From positions 806,001-870,000 of the forward strand of contig NZ_CP155071.1 in NCBI RefSeq assembly GCF_039621855.1: a DNA stretch of 64,000 bases, given 5' to 3'. The position numbers and the translations under genes were made by a program. Below are positions 46,559-56,338 of this stretch, piece by piece. The DNA comes from Erwinia sp. HDF1-3R. GTDB lineage: Bacteria > Pseudomonadota > Gammaproteobacteria > Enterobacterales > Enterobacteriaceae. The notes under the pieces were generated by a model. That model worked only from the letters and a program-made list of their open reading frames with translations. It made no database searches and was not told the DNA's origin. How positions within the stretch are numbered: the first letter of the stretch is position 1; every line of letters starts with the position of its first letter.

Positions 46559-47785
46559 ATGTCGTCATTTGATTATCTGAAAACCGCTATCCGCCAGCAG
46601 GGCAGCACGCTACAGCAGGTGGCCGATGCGAGCGGCATGACGAAGGGCTACCTCAGTCAGCTGCTGAACGCGAAAATAAAAAGCCCCAGCGCCCAGAAGC
46701 TGGAAGCACTTCACCGTTATCTTGGGCTGGAATTCCCTCGCCGCGAAAAAACCGTCGGGGTGGTATTTGGCAAGTTCTATCCGCTGCATACCGGCCATAT
46801 CTATCTGATCCAGCGCGCCTGTAGTCAGGTTGATGAGCTGCATATCATCATGGGCTACGACGAGCCGCGCGATCTAAAGCTGTTTGAAGACAGCGCCATG
46901 TCCCAGCAGCCCACCGTCAGCGATCGCCTGCGCTGGCTGCTGCAAACCTTTAAGTATCAGAAAAATATTCGCATTCACTCTTTTAACGAAGAGGGGATGG
47001 AGCCATATCCGCACGGCTGGGATGTCTGGAGTCGCGGCATTACCGACTTTATGGAAAACCACGGCATCGTGCCAAATCGCGTATATACCAGCGAGGAACC
47101 GGACGCCTCGCAGTATCAGCAGCATCTGGGCATTGAAACCATTCTGATCGATCCCCAGCGATCCTTTATGAATATCAGCGGCGGGCAGATCCGCCAGGAT
47201 CCGTTCCGCTACTGGGAGTATATTCCCACCGAAGTGAAGCCCTTTTTCGTGCGTACGGTGGCGATTCTGGGCGGTGAATCCAGCGGAAAATCGACGCTGG
47301 TGAACAAGCTGGCTAACATTTTCAATACCACCAGCGCCTGGGAATTTGGCCGCGACTACGTCTTTTCTCATCTCGGCGGCGATGAAATGGCCCTGCAATA
47401 TTCCGACTACGATAAAATCGCGCTGGGCCAGGCGCAGTACATTGATTTCGCTGTAAAATATGCTAATAAAGTGGCCTTTATTGATACCGATTTTGTCACG
47501 ACACAGGCCTTCTGCAAGAAATATGAGGGGCGCGAGCACCCCTTTGTTCAGGCACTGATCGACGAGTACCGTTTCGATCTGGTGATTCTGGTGGAGAACA
47601 ATGTGCCCTGGGTGGCAGATGGTCTGCGCAGCCTGGGCAGTTCGGTGGATCGCAGGGAGTTCCAGCAGCTACTGATCTCGATGCTGGAGGAGAATAATAT
47701 CCCCTGGGTGCACGTTGAGCAGGATAACTACGACGAGCGTTTCCTGCGCTGCGTAGAGCTGGTGAAAGAGATGATGGGCGCCTGA
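46559..47785 (+). CDS. nadR: Trifunctional NAD regulator NadR
   Basis: The 408-residue protein has an N-terminal HTH repressor (GSTLQQVADASGMTKGYLSQ), an NMN adenylyltransferase domain (GVVFGKFYPLHTGHI) and a ribosylnicotinamide kinase domain with Walker A GGESSGKST. It represses NAD biosynthesis genes and salvages nicotinamide riboside. ATG 46559 after GGAGG gives the normal MSSFDYLKTAI start; an in-frame TTG just upstream is rejected. Confidence 0.96.
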   Translation: MSSFDYLKTAIRQQGSTLQQVADASGMTKGYLSQLLNAKIKSPSAQKLEALHRYLGLEFPRREKTVGVVFGKFYPLHTGHIYLIQRACSQVDELHIIMGYDEPRDLKLFEDSAMSQQPTVSDRLRWLLQTFKYQKNIRIHSFNEEGMEPYPHGWDVWSRGITDFMENHGIVPNRVYTSEEPDASQYQQHLGIETILIDPQRSFMNISGGQIRQDPFRYWEYIPTEVKPFFVRTVAILGGESSGKSTLVNKLANIFNTTSAWEFGRDYVFSHLGGDEMALQYSDYDKIALGQAQYIDFAVKYANKVAFIDTDFVTTQAFCKKYEGREHPFVQALIDEYRFDLVILVENNVPWVADGLRSLGSSVDRREFQQLLISMLEENNIPWVHVEQDNYDERFLRCVELVKEMMGA

Positions 47786-47798
47786 CCGTCCGCTATCC

Positions 47799-47825
47799 AA
47801 AGGCTGTGCCCTGCGCACAGCCTTT
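47799..47825. terminator. Bidirectional terminator between nadR and the MFS gene
   Basis: Perfect stem AAAGGCTGTGC-CCTGC-GCACAGCCTTT region between convergent genes. Confidence 0.8.
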
Positions 47826-47850
47826 GCTGCGCAGGCAATGGGCTTTATTT

Positions 47851-49131
47851 TCAGGCCAGCGCGCGCAGGGCATTCACGCTTCGCTGGCGCACGAAAACCG
47901 CCAGCAGCAGCATGCCTGCCAGCGCCAGTACGCTGGCCAGCATAAAGGCTGAGGCGTATCCGCCTCCGTACTGAATTAAAAAGCCGGTGATCCCCGGTGA
48001 GAGTATCCCCGCCAGATTCGCCAGAAGGTGTACAAATCCGCCCGCAGTCCCAATCCGCTCCGCCGGAACAATGTCCTGGAGTAATGACCAACATGCCTGA
48101 GGCGTCATATACGCAAAGACGCTGGCAAGGGTAATCAGCGTGACCGCCATCGTCACGCTGCTGGCCCAGGCCGTCAGCATCACGCAGAGTGCGGCTACGG
48201 CCAGCCCACAAAAAATGATCAGCTTGCGCGACTGCAAAAAGTTGCCGGTGCGGCGATACAGTGCATCTGACACCAGTCCTCCGCCGATAAACCCGATGGT
48301 CGCGCCCAGCCACGGAAGGATGCCAATCAGGCTCATGCTTTTGATATCCAGATGCTGGAAGTCGGTGAGATAGCTTGGCAGCCAGGAGAGGAAAAAAAAC
48401 TGGATGTAGTTAAAGCAGAAAAAAGCCGCCGCCACGCCCAGTACCGGCAGTGAAAAAACGTAGCGCCACAGCCGGACCCTGGAAGGGGCACCTTTCTCCG
48501 TCAGCCGTGTCGCGGGGCGTTCGGCGGTAATCAGCGTGCGCTCGGCTGCCGTAATGCGGGGATGCTGCTCGGGTTTGTCGCGAAACAGCCACAGCCAGAA
48601 GGCCAGCCAGACAAAGCCCAGAATGGCAATAGCCACGAACGAGACCCGCCAGCCAAAATGTAGCCCAATAAGACCCACTATCGGCGCCGCGACCGCCGCA
48701 CCCAGCGGCTGGCCCGCATTGCTAAAACCGACCGCGCGACCCACCTCCCGACGGGGAAACCAGTTGGAAATCGATTTATTGGTGGTGGTTCCCATCGGCC
48801 CTTCGCCAATGCCGAACAGCACGCGCACAATAAGCAGCTGGAAAAAGCTCCCAGCCAGCGCGGTGGCACCGCAGAACAGTGACCAGACGACGGCCGCCCA
48901 GCCAAAGACCTTACGCGGGCCGTAGCGGTCTGCCCCCCATCCGCCAAGAAAGCAGAACAGACAGTAGCCGATAAAAAAGCAGCTAAACAGGATCCCCATC
49001 TGCGCATCATCAATATGCAGATCCTTTTTTACCAGCGGTGCCATAACCGATAGCGCGGCGCGATCGAGATAATTAAGCACACCGGCGAAAAACAGCAGCA
49101 GGGCGACGGTACTCCGTATATTTTTAAACAT
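47851..49131 (-). CDS. MFS transporter, anion:cation symporter (sugar-acid) family
   Basis: The 426-residue protein has twelve hydrophobic segments and the ACS-family signatures NYLDRAALSVMAPLVKKDL and GWGADRYGPRKVF. ATG 49131 overlaps the stop of the enolase-superfamily gene by 8 bp, so the two are translated together. Likely an importer of a sugar acid (galactonate/glucarate-like) for that enzyme. The specific substrate is unknown. Confidence 0.82.
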   Translation of the reverse strand: MFKNIRSTVALLLFFAGVLNYLDRAALSVMAPLVKKDLHIDDAQMGILFSCFFIGYCLFCFLGGWGADRYGPRKVFGWAAVVWSLFCGATALAGSFFQLLIVRVLFGIGEGPMGTTTNKSISNWFPRREVGRAVGFSNAGQPLGAAVAAPIVGLIGLHFGWRVSFVAIAILGFVWLAFWLWLFRDKPEQHPRITAAERTLITAERPATRLTEKGAPSRVRLWRYVFSLPVLGVAAAFFCFNYIQFFFLSWLPSYLTDFQHLDIKSMSLIGILPWLGATIGFIGGGLVSDALYRRTGNFLQSRKLIIFCGLAVAALCVMLTAWASSVTMAVTLITLASVFAYMTPQACWSLLQDIVPAERIGTAGGFVHLLANLAGILSPGITGFLIQYGGGYASAFMLASVLALAGMLLLAVFVRQRSVNALRALA

Positions 49132-50278
49132 GGTGTACGCCCTCCGCATCAACTCGCCGATGGTAAAGGGTATGTTCTTTCATCACTGTCGCATCCGGTT
49201 TAAAGCCCAGGCCCGGGATATCAGGCAGGCTGAACTGCGGGGAGAGGTCGAGCTGTGGGTGAAGCCGTGCGGAGAAGTGAATAAAGGGGCGTTCCAGCTG
49301 GACATCATCAGGCAGGGCGGCGACGAGATGCGCGGTAGCCAGCAGGCCCGCCCCGTAGTAAAAACAGTGGGGTATCACATTCACCTGATGCCGTCTGGCC
49401 TGCTCCGTTATCCGCAACACGGCGCTGATGCCGCCCACTTTTGCCACGCTGGGCTGTGCCACGTCTACGGCCTGCTGGTTAAACAGGGCCGCAAACCCCT
49501 CTGCACCTGACGCGTTTTCACCGGCGGCGATCGGTGTGCCTGCTCGACGTACGCGCGCCAGCCCGGCCGCATCTTCCGGTGGCCACACGGGCTCTTCCAG
49601 CCAGGCCAGGTTCAGCGTCTTAAGCTCGCGCGCACGATGACAGGCCTCCTCTGGCGTCCAGGGACAGTTAACGTCCACCATCAGCCGGGCCTCCGCTGGC
49701 AGCGCTGCGCGGGCGGCTGCAATGGCCTCAACGTGAGTTTCATGCAGCTTCAGCGAGCGAAATCCCGCCTGCCACGCCCTTTTCACCTGGCGCGCGACCT
49801 CGTCAGGCTGATTGTTATAGCTGACCAGGCTGGCGTAGCACGTAATATGCTGGCGTGTGGCACCCAGCAGCTGCCACAGCGGCTGTTCATGATGCTGCCC
49901 CAGTAAATCCCACAGGGCAATATCCATTGCCGACAGGGCAAAGCGCACCGGACCGTTTCCGCCAAAGGCATGGAGCGCTTTTTCTGCTCCTTCAACCAGC
50001 GTAGCCAGCGCTTCACGGCTGGTGGGGACAGTTTTATCCAGAAAGTAGGGGATCACCAGGTCTTGTAACGCCTGGGCGGTAACGGCATTGGAGAGATGGC
50101 CGAATCCCTCCCCCCATCCCTGCCGTCCGCTGTCGGTGACGACCCGGATCAGTAGCGTTTCCATCTGCGTCAGCGCCGCTGATGCTGCGTTCCATGCCCG
50201 TTCGCCGCTCAGGGCCGGAGCGCGATTGCTGGCAAACGGGATGCTGAGGCGTATAACCTCCACGTGACTGATTTTCAT
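49124..50278 (-). CDS. Mandelate racemase/muconate lactonizing enzyme family protein
   Basis: The 384-residue enolase-superfamily enzyme has KLHE base region (FRSLKLHETHV), metal ligands in DVNCPW, LEEP and AAGENASG, and QPSVAKVGG. These enzymes abstract a proton next to a carboxylate; with the linked transporter, sugar-acid dehydration is likely. ATG 50278 has GAGG upstream; the longer open frame to 50341 lacks support. The family does not fix the substrate. Confidence 0.82.
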   Translation of the reverse strand: MKISHVEVIRLSIPFASNRAPALSGERAWNAASAALTQMETLLIRVVTDSGRQGWGEGFGHLSNAVTAQALQDLVIPYFLDKTVPTSREALATLVEGAEKALHAFGGNGPVRFALSAMDIALWDLLGQHHEQPLWQLLGATRQHITCYASLVSYNNQPDEVARQVKRAWQAGFRSLKLHETHVEAIAAARAALPAEARLMVDVNCPWTPEEACHRARELKTLNLAWLEEPVWPPEDAAGLARVRRAGTPIAAGENASGAEGFAALFNQQAVDVAQPSVAKVGGISAVLRITEQARRHQVNVIPHCFYYGAGLLATAHLVAALPDDVQLERPFIHFSARLHPQLDLSPQFSLPDIPGLGFKPDATVMKEHTLYHRRVDAEGVHHV

Positions 50279-50544
50279 GCCATAAACCTCATAAAGTAGG
50301 GGGGCTGTACGCCTGTAATTAGCATAATGGGCGCGTATCAACCGGAGGAGATAAGAGGTGGACTGCTACATTCCCAGTATAAAAAGGGGCGCGGGGAGGT
50401 TCATCGTTCAGGCGCACAAGGATGAAGCCGGAACGGGCGGCAGATTTTGGCATTTGGATAAGGTGCAGCGGGGCGGGTCACAAAAGGAGGGAAAAGCGGC
50501 GGGCCAGAGTGCACCCACCGGAGACGGAGTTAGCGATAATTACG

Positions 50545-50645
50545 CTATGCTCGCCGGATACTTAGCGAGTGTTAAAGACTTGATGCTCGCCGGATACTGA
50601 GCAAAGGTTAAGGACGTTATGCTCGCCTGATATTCAGTAAGCGAT
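50545..50645. repeat. Tandem 36-bp repeat
   Basis: Three imperfect units containing atgctcgccggatact, spaced about 36 bp. The last unit runs into the 3' end of the oxidoreductase gene. Confidence 0.7.
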
Positions 50646-51635
50646 AACCACTTTACCGCGCATATGACCTTCAAGTACCAGCCGGTGTGCCTCTGTCAGC
50701 GTCTCTACGCTCAGGCCCTGTAGCGTTTTGCTGAGGGTGGTGGTGATTTTTCCATCGTCGATAAGCTTAGCGGTCTCGTTAAGGATCTCTCCCTGACGGG
50801 CGATATCCGGCGTGGTGTACATGCTGCGGGTGTACATAAACTCAAAGTGCAGCGCCGCGCTTTTCAGCTTCAGCTCAGTCATATCCAGCGGGGCTTCGTT
50901 TTCAACGATGGTACAGATCTGTCCCTGAGGCGCAATTAGCTTCGCCATTGTCGCCCAGTGCCCGTCGGTATCGTTCAGGCAGAAAATATAATCCACCTGC
51001 TTCAGCCCCTGCTTTTCCAGCTCGGCAGGCATATCCCGATAGTCGATAACCTTGTCGGCCCCGCGATCCTTACACCACTGTACCGAGTCAGGGCGCGATG
51101 CCGTGGCGATGATAGTGACCTTGCTGTACAGCTTCGCGAACGGAATGGCCAGCGATCCCACGCCGCCCGCGCCGCCGATGATCAGCAGCGTTTTTCCCTC
51201 TTCCGCCTGGTCAATGTGTAGCCTGTCAAACAGACCTTCCCATGCGGTCAGCGCCGTCAACGGAAGCGCAGCGGATTCCGCCCAGTTCAGCGAAGCAGGC
51301 TTGTGCCCGGTAATACGTGCATCGATCAGCTGGAAGGTGCTGTTGCTGCCTGGACGGGTGATATCTCCGGCGTAATAGACTTCGTCCCCCGGCTTAAAGC
51401 CGCTGACTTTGCTACCGACTTCACGGACTAAGCCGCTGGCATCCCAGCCGAGAATACGCGGTACCTGGAGGCCATTTTTCTGCGCACCTTTGTGCACTTT
51501 TGTATCCACCGGATTAACGGAGGCGGCGTGAACTTCTACCAGCAGGTCGTATTCGCCCGGCGTGGCTTTCTCCGGGTAGATTTCAATAAACTGCTGCGGA
51601 TTTTCTGGATTAATCGCAATTGCCTGGATAGTCAT
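50634..51635 (-). CDS. Zinc-type alcohol dehydrogenase-like / quinone oxidoreductase family protein
   Basis: The 333-residue MDR protein has an N-terminal GroES-like domain (VEVHAASVNPVDTKVH), the NADPH motif LLIIGGAGGVGSLAI and a C-terminal HMRGKVVI. The Zn ligands of true alcohol dehydrogenases are not obvious, so a quinone/enone reductase is likelier. ATG 51635 is preceded by AGGAG. Divergent from the LysR gene, 100 bp apart, which probably regulates it. Confidence 0.83.
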   Translation of the reverse strand: MTIQAIAINPENPQQFIEIYPEKATPGEYDLLVEVHAASVNPVDTKVHKGAQKNGLQVPRILGWDASGLVREVGSKVSGFKPGDEVYYAGDITRPGSNSTFQLIDARITGHKPASLNWAESAALPLTALTAWEGLFDRLHIDQAEEGKTLLIIGGAGGVGSLAIPFAKLYSKVTIIATASRPDSVQWCKDRGADKVIDYRDMPAELEKQGLKQVDYIFCLNDTDGHWATMAKLIAPQGQICTIVENEAPLDMTELKLKSAALHFEFMYTRSMYTTPDIARQGEILNETAKLIDDGKITTTLSKTLQGLSVETLTEAHRLVLEGHMRGKVVIAY

Positions 51636-51735
51636 GGTGCATCTCCTATAAGGTGTGACATTGAGTGTAGAAGCTAAGCACGCTGAAGATAAGTGGCACA
51701 ATAACTAACTCAGCGTTCGTCTCAGGTGAACAATC

Positions 51736-52629
51736 ATGTTTAAACAGCTCCAGGATATGGCGCTCTTTGCGCTGGTGGCCGAATGTGGCAGTTTCACTGC
51801 TGCCGCAACCCGGGCCAGATTACCGAAATCCAGCGTTAGTCAGCGGATCAGCCAGCTGGAACGTGCTTTGGGCCTGCGCCTTATTAATCGTACTACACGG
51901 CAGCTAAATCTGACCTTTGCCGGGGAGCGCTATCTGGTCCACTGTCAGGAGATGCTGCTGGCCAGCGAACGGGCAGGCCTGGCGATACAGCGCCTGCGGG
52001 ATAATCCCAGCGGACGGTTAAGAATTACCTCGCCCGCGGGGATTGGTGCCACGCTGCTGGCGCGGTTCAACGCCGCCTTTCAGAATGAATATCCTGAGGT
52101 GATGCTGGATGTATCGGTATCCGATGAAATGAGCGATCTGGTGCAGGAGGGGGTTGATATTGCGCTGCGCACGGGTCAACCACACGATTCTTCGCTTATC
52201 GGGCGGCGGATAGGCTACTGCGAGCGCCTGCTGGTCGCCTCGCCCGCCTATCTGGCACGGAACAAGACGCTGCGGCATCCGGGTCAGATGGCTGAGCACC
52301 GGTTCATCGCCCATCGCGCCTGGAGCGCGTGGTTGTTAAAGCGTGGCGAGGAGTATTTCCGCTGGCTGCTGCCGCCGGTCCATATGACGGATAATTTGAT
52401 TTATGCCCGGGAGTGCGTACTGGAAGATGCGGGCATAACGCTTTTGCCGCGTTTTATGGCCGGAAGTTTCCTCGCGGAGGGATCGCTGGTCAGGGCGCTT
52501 CCGGAGTGGGAAGTCGAAGGCAATGAACTCTGGCTGGTTTACCCAAGCCGTAAACTGAATTCGCCGGCGCTGGCGTGTTTTATTGATTTCGCGCTGCAAT
52601 CGCCGATTTTTAAAGAGTTTTATCGCTAA
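51736..52629 (+). CDS. LysR-family transcriptional regulator
   Basis: The 297-residue protein has the N-terminal winged HTH (MALFALVAECGSFTAAATRA, SVSQRISQLERALGLRLINR) and a substrate-binding C-terminal domain. Divergent from the oxidoreductase with a shared 100-bp promoter region. The typical role is inducer-dependent activation of its neighbour. Confidence 0.88.
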   Translation: MFKQLQDMALFALVAECGSFTAAATRARLPKSSVSQRISQLERALGLRLINRTTRQLNLTFAGERYLVHCQEMLLASERAGLAIQRLRDNPSGRLRITSPAGIGATLLARFNAAFQNEYPEVMLDVSVSDEMSDLVQEGVDIALRTGQPHDSSLIGRRIGYCERLLVASPAYLARNKTLRHPGQMAEHRFIAHRAWSAWLLKRGEEYFRWLLPPVHMTDNLIYARECVLEDAGITLLPRFMAGSFLAEGSLVRALPEWEVEGNELWLVYPSRKLNSPALACFIDFALQSPIFKEFYR

Positions 52630-52680
52630 ATTACCGTGCATAGTTTCGCGATGTAGGCGGGTTGTGCCACGTACAATGTA

Positions 52681-52830
52681 GACAGGGCTGTGTGGCGGGA
52701 TTCAGGGTCAAAACCTGCTCCGGGGACAGGGCTGTGTTGCGGGACTCAAGGTCAAAACCTGCTCCGGGGACAGGGCTGTGTTGCGGAATCCAAGGTCAAA
52801 ACCGGCCCAGCGACAGGGCTATGTTACGGG
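52681..52830. repeat. Tandem 44-45-bp repeat, three units
   Basis: The unit holds ggtcaaaacctgctccgggg and acagggctgtgttgcggg. It is followed by the larger repeat. Confidence 0.75.
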
Positions 52831-54390
52831 TCAGAACGCCGGGACGCCGTAAACCCTTCCCTGGGGGCTTCACTGCCGCATCCCTGCGGCAGAGACCCGG
52901 CTAATCTGCTCCGCAACACCGCCTTCTGGCTGCGGCGTGGGTTGTAAGTAATCTGGACACTGAGCAATATCAGAACCTGCTTCAGTGCCATGGTTTTAAC
53001 ATCGCCTTCTTGTCGCAGAGTAGGCCTTTAGTTCCGGCAAAGGTCCAGGCAAACCCGCTCCGTCGGAGATAGGATTACCTGTCGAAAGTTAGTTGAGCAG
53101 AGCGGGGAGTGAAGGGTTTTTTAGCAGCGACAACAGAGCCAGAGGCCAGGCGGGGACCGTTGGCTTAGCGGACCGTCGAGCGCAGGGATGCGCGAGCCGA
53201 GCCCACACGGACGTGCCTGCGGCGTGTCCGCGTGACGACGGTCCCCGCAGGGCTTTGCACCTTATCATCGCAACGATAATAAAAGTTACAGATGCCAGCC
53301 AGGTCAAAATCTGCGCTGATGACACGCCTGTATTATTTGCAGGAAGGTCAAAACCGGCTCCGGTGTCAGGGCTATGTTGCGGGTCAGAACGCCGGGACGC
53401 CGTAAACCCCTCCCTGGGGGCTTCACTGCCGCATCCCTGCGGCAGAGACCCGGCTAATCTGCTCCGCAACACCGCCTTCTGGCTGCGGAATGGTCTGTAA
53501 GTAGTCTGGCACTGAGCAATATCAGAACCTGCTTCTGATCCTACCGGAATTATCTGTCGGTAGTTTTGAAAACTGATACCGAGGGTGAGAACGCTTTTAG
53601 CAGCGACAACAGAGCCAGAGGCCAGGCGGGGACCGTTGGCTTAGCGGACCGTCGAGCGCAGGGATGCGCGAGCCGAGCCCACACGGATGTGCCTGCGGCG
53701 TGTCCGCGTGACGACGGTCCCCGCAGGGCTTTGCACCTTATCATCGCAACGATAATAAACGTTACAGATGTCAGCCAGGTCAAAATCTGCGCTGATGACA
53801 CGCCTGTATTATTTTCAGGAAGGTCAAAACCGGCTCCGGTGTCAGGGCTATGTTGCGGGTCAGAACGCCGGGGCGCCGTAAACCCATCCCTGGGGGCTTC
53901 ACTGCCGCATCCCTGCGGCAGAGACCCGGCTAATCTGCTCCGCAACACCGCCTTCTGGCTGCGGAGTGGTCTGTAAGTAGTCTGGCCCTGAGAAATATCA
54001 GAACCTGATTCAGTGACACTGGCTTTATAGCAGGCCTCAAAACAATCATCTGCATCGGGATACGGTGAATAATAAGGTCAGAACCTGCTTCTGATCCTAC
54101 CGGAATTATCTGTCGGTAGTTTTGAAAATTGATACCGAGGGTGAGAACGCTTTTAGCAGCGACAACAGAGCCAGAGGCCAGGCGGGGACCGTTGGCTTAG
54201 CGGACCGTCGAGCGCAGGGATGCGCGAGCCGAGCCCACACGGACGTGCTTGCGGCGTGTCCGCGTGACGACGGTCCCCGCAGGGCTTTGCACCGGGTCCC
54301 CCGCAACAACAGCAAACGTCAAAATTGCCAGAACGTGCCTGCGGCGTGTCCGCGTGACGACGGTCCCCGCAGGGCTATGCACCGGTCCCC
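52828..54390. repeat. Higher-order repeat array upstream of ettA 3' end
   Basis: Two modules alternate. Module B (ggtcagaacgccgggacgcc ...) lies at 52828, 53380 and 53857. Module C (cagcgacaacagagccagag ...) lies at 53119, 53596 and 54150. The B-C period is about 477 bp. B carries TGCCGCATCCCTGCGGCA and C carries GCGCAGGGATGCGC. No gene is supported between 52630 and 54562, although open frames cross it. Confidence 0.85.
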
Positions 54391-54512
54391 CGCAACGACA
54401 TAGGTGACGAAAAAACGGGTTTCGATGCAGCACAACAGTTGCACATCGTTCTTATTAAGAAAGAGAGTAGGGCCTGGCAGGGAGAAGTGTATGAATGGAA
54501 AACGCTATAAAA

Positions 54513-54538
54513 GATAAGGCGGTTTGCACCGCCTTATC
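54513..54538 (-). terminator. ettA terminator
   Basis: The stem GATAAGGCGG-TGCAAA-CCGCCTTATC on the minus strand is followed by TTTTAT. Confidence 0.8.
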
Positions 54539-54562
54539 ATCACTTACTGGATCGTACGCTTA

Positions 54563-56230
54563 TTACTTACTCATACGCTTGTATTTGATGCGCTTTGGCT
54601 CCAGCGCGTCAGCGCCCAGCGTACGCTTCTTATACTCTTCGTATTCGGTAAAGTTACCTTCGAAGAATTCGATATTGCCTTCATCCTGATAATCCAGAAT
54701 ATGCGTGGCAATACGGTCCAGGAACCAGCGGTCATGCGAGATAACCATCGCGCAGCCTGGGAACTCCAGCAGGGCGTTTTCCAGCGCGCGCAGGGTTTCG
54801 ATATCCAGGTCGTTTGTCGGTTCATCCAGCAGCAGCATGTTGCCGCCAACCTGCAGCAGCTTCGCCAGGTGCAGACGGCCACGCTCGCCGCCGGAGAGTT
54901 CGCCAACGCGCTTGCCCTGATCCACGCCTTTAAAGTTAAAGCGACCGACATAGGCACGGCTCGGCATTTCCGTGGTGCCAATACGCATAATATCCTGACC
55001 GCCGGACACTTCTTCCCACACGGTTTTGGAATTATCCATGCTGTCGCGGAACTGATCGACCGAAGCCAGCTTCACGGTATCACCCAGCACTATGCTGCCG
55101 GAGTCAGGCTGCTCCTGACCGGACATCATGCGGAACAGGGTGGATTTACCGGCACCGTTGGGACCGATGATGCCAACGATGGCCCCCTTCGGCACTGAAA
55201 AGGTAAGGTCATCGATCAGCAGGCGATCGCCATACGATTTGCGCAGATTGCTCACCTCGACCACCTTATCGCCCAGGCGCGCGCCCGGTGGAATAAAGAG
55301 TTCGTTAGTTTCGTTACGCTTCTGATAGTCGGTGTTATTCAGCTCTTCAAAGCGCGCCAGACGGGCTTTGCCTTTGGACTGGCGGCCCTTTGCCCCCTGA
55401 CGCACCCACTCCAGCTCTTTCTCAATCGACTTGCGACGAGCCGCTTCGCTTGATGCTTCCTGCGCCAGACGCGCGTCTTTCTGCTCCAGCCAGGAAGAGT
55501 AGTTGCCTTCCCACGGGATACCTTCGCCGCGATCCAGCTCAAGGATCCAGCCCGCCACGTTATCAAGGAAGTAACGGTCATGGGTGATCGCCACCACGGT
55601 GCCTTCAAAGTCGTGCAGGAAGCGCTCCAGCCACGCCACGGATTCAGCATCCAGGTGGTTCGTTGGCTCATCCAGCAGCAGCATATCGGGTTTTTCCAGC
55701 AGCAGGCGGCACAGGGCGACGCGGCGACGCTCACCGCCGGAGAGGTTAGCGATTTTCGCATCCCAGTCCGGCAGGCGCAGCGCATCGGCAGCGCGCTCAA
55801 GCTGGGTATTCAGGTTGTGACCATCATGGGCCTGAATAATCTCTTCCAGGCGACCCTGCTCGGCAGCCAGCTTATCGAAGTCTGCATCTTCTTCAGCGTA
55901 GAGTGCGTAAACCTCATCAAGACGCTTCAGCGCGCCGACCACTTCCGCCAGCGCTTCCTCAACGGATTCGCGAACGCTGTGTTCCAGGTTCAGCTGCGGC
56001 TCCTGTGGCAGATAGCCGATTTTCAGGCCAGGCTGCGGGCGCGCTTCCCCTTCGATATCTGTATCAATGCCGGCCATGATGCGCAGCAGGGTGGATTTAC
56101 CTGCGCCGTTCAGACCGAGCACGCCAATTTTGGCACCCGGGAAAAAGCTCAGGGAGATGTTTTTAAGAATATGACGCTTCGGCGGAACCACTTTGCCGAC
56201 GCGATGCATGCTATAGACGAATTGAGCCAC
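54563..56230 (-). CDS. ettA: Energy-dependent translational throttle protein EttA
   Basis: The 555-residue ABC-F protein has two ATPase domains (GLNGAGKSTLL and GPNGAGKSTLF; LSGGE twice; LLLDEPTN twice) and the linker/arm region. It binds the ribosomal E site and gates initiation by ATP/ADP ratio. Full family length (yjjK in E. coli). No membrane segment. Confidence 0.96.
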   Translation of the reverse strand: MAQFVYSMHRVGKVVPPKRHILKNISLSFFPGAKIGVLGLNGAGKSTLLRIMAGIDTDIEGEARPQPGLKIGYLPQEPQLNLEHSVRESVEEALAEVVGALKRLDEVYALYAEEDADFDKLAAEQGRLEEIIQAHDGHNLNTQLERAADALRLPDWDAKIANLSGGERRRVALCRLLLEKPDMLLLDEPTNHLDAESVAWLERFLHDFEGTVVAITHDRYFLDNVAGWILELDRGEGIPWEGNYSSWLEQKDARLAQEASSEAARRKSIEKELEWVRQGAKGRQSKGKARLARFEELNNTDYQKRNETNELFIPPGARLGDKVVEVSNLRKSYGDRLLIDDLTFSVPKGAIVGIIGPNGAGKSTLFRMMSGQEQPDSGSIVLGDTVKLASVDQFRDSMDNSKTVWEEVSGGQDIMRIGTTEMPSRAYVGRFNFKGVDQGKRVGELSGGERGRLHLAKLLQVGGNMLLLDEPTNDLDIETLRALENALLEFPGCAMVISHDRWFLDRIATHILDYQDEGNIEFFEGNFTEYEEYKKRTLGADALEPKRIKYKRMSK

Positions 56231-56338
56231 GTAGGATGAGCCTCTTGGTGTCTGTGTTTGAATTGGGGCAGTATGCCGCCCGCTCAGACGGCAAGTTTAG
56301 CGGGTTTCCCGGGGTAATCACAGCCCGGGAGCCGGGGA

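Noticed and set aside
53089-54403. Repeated 120-136 codon frames upstream of the ettA end
   Set aside because: Same argument: they follow the repeat modules on both strands and look like translated hairpins.
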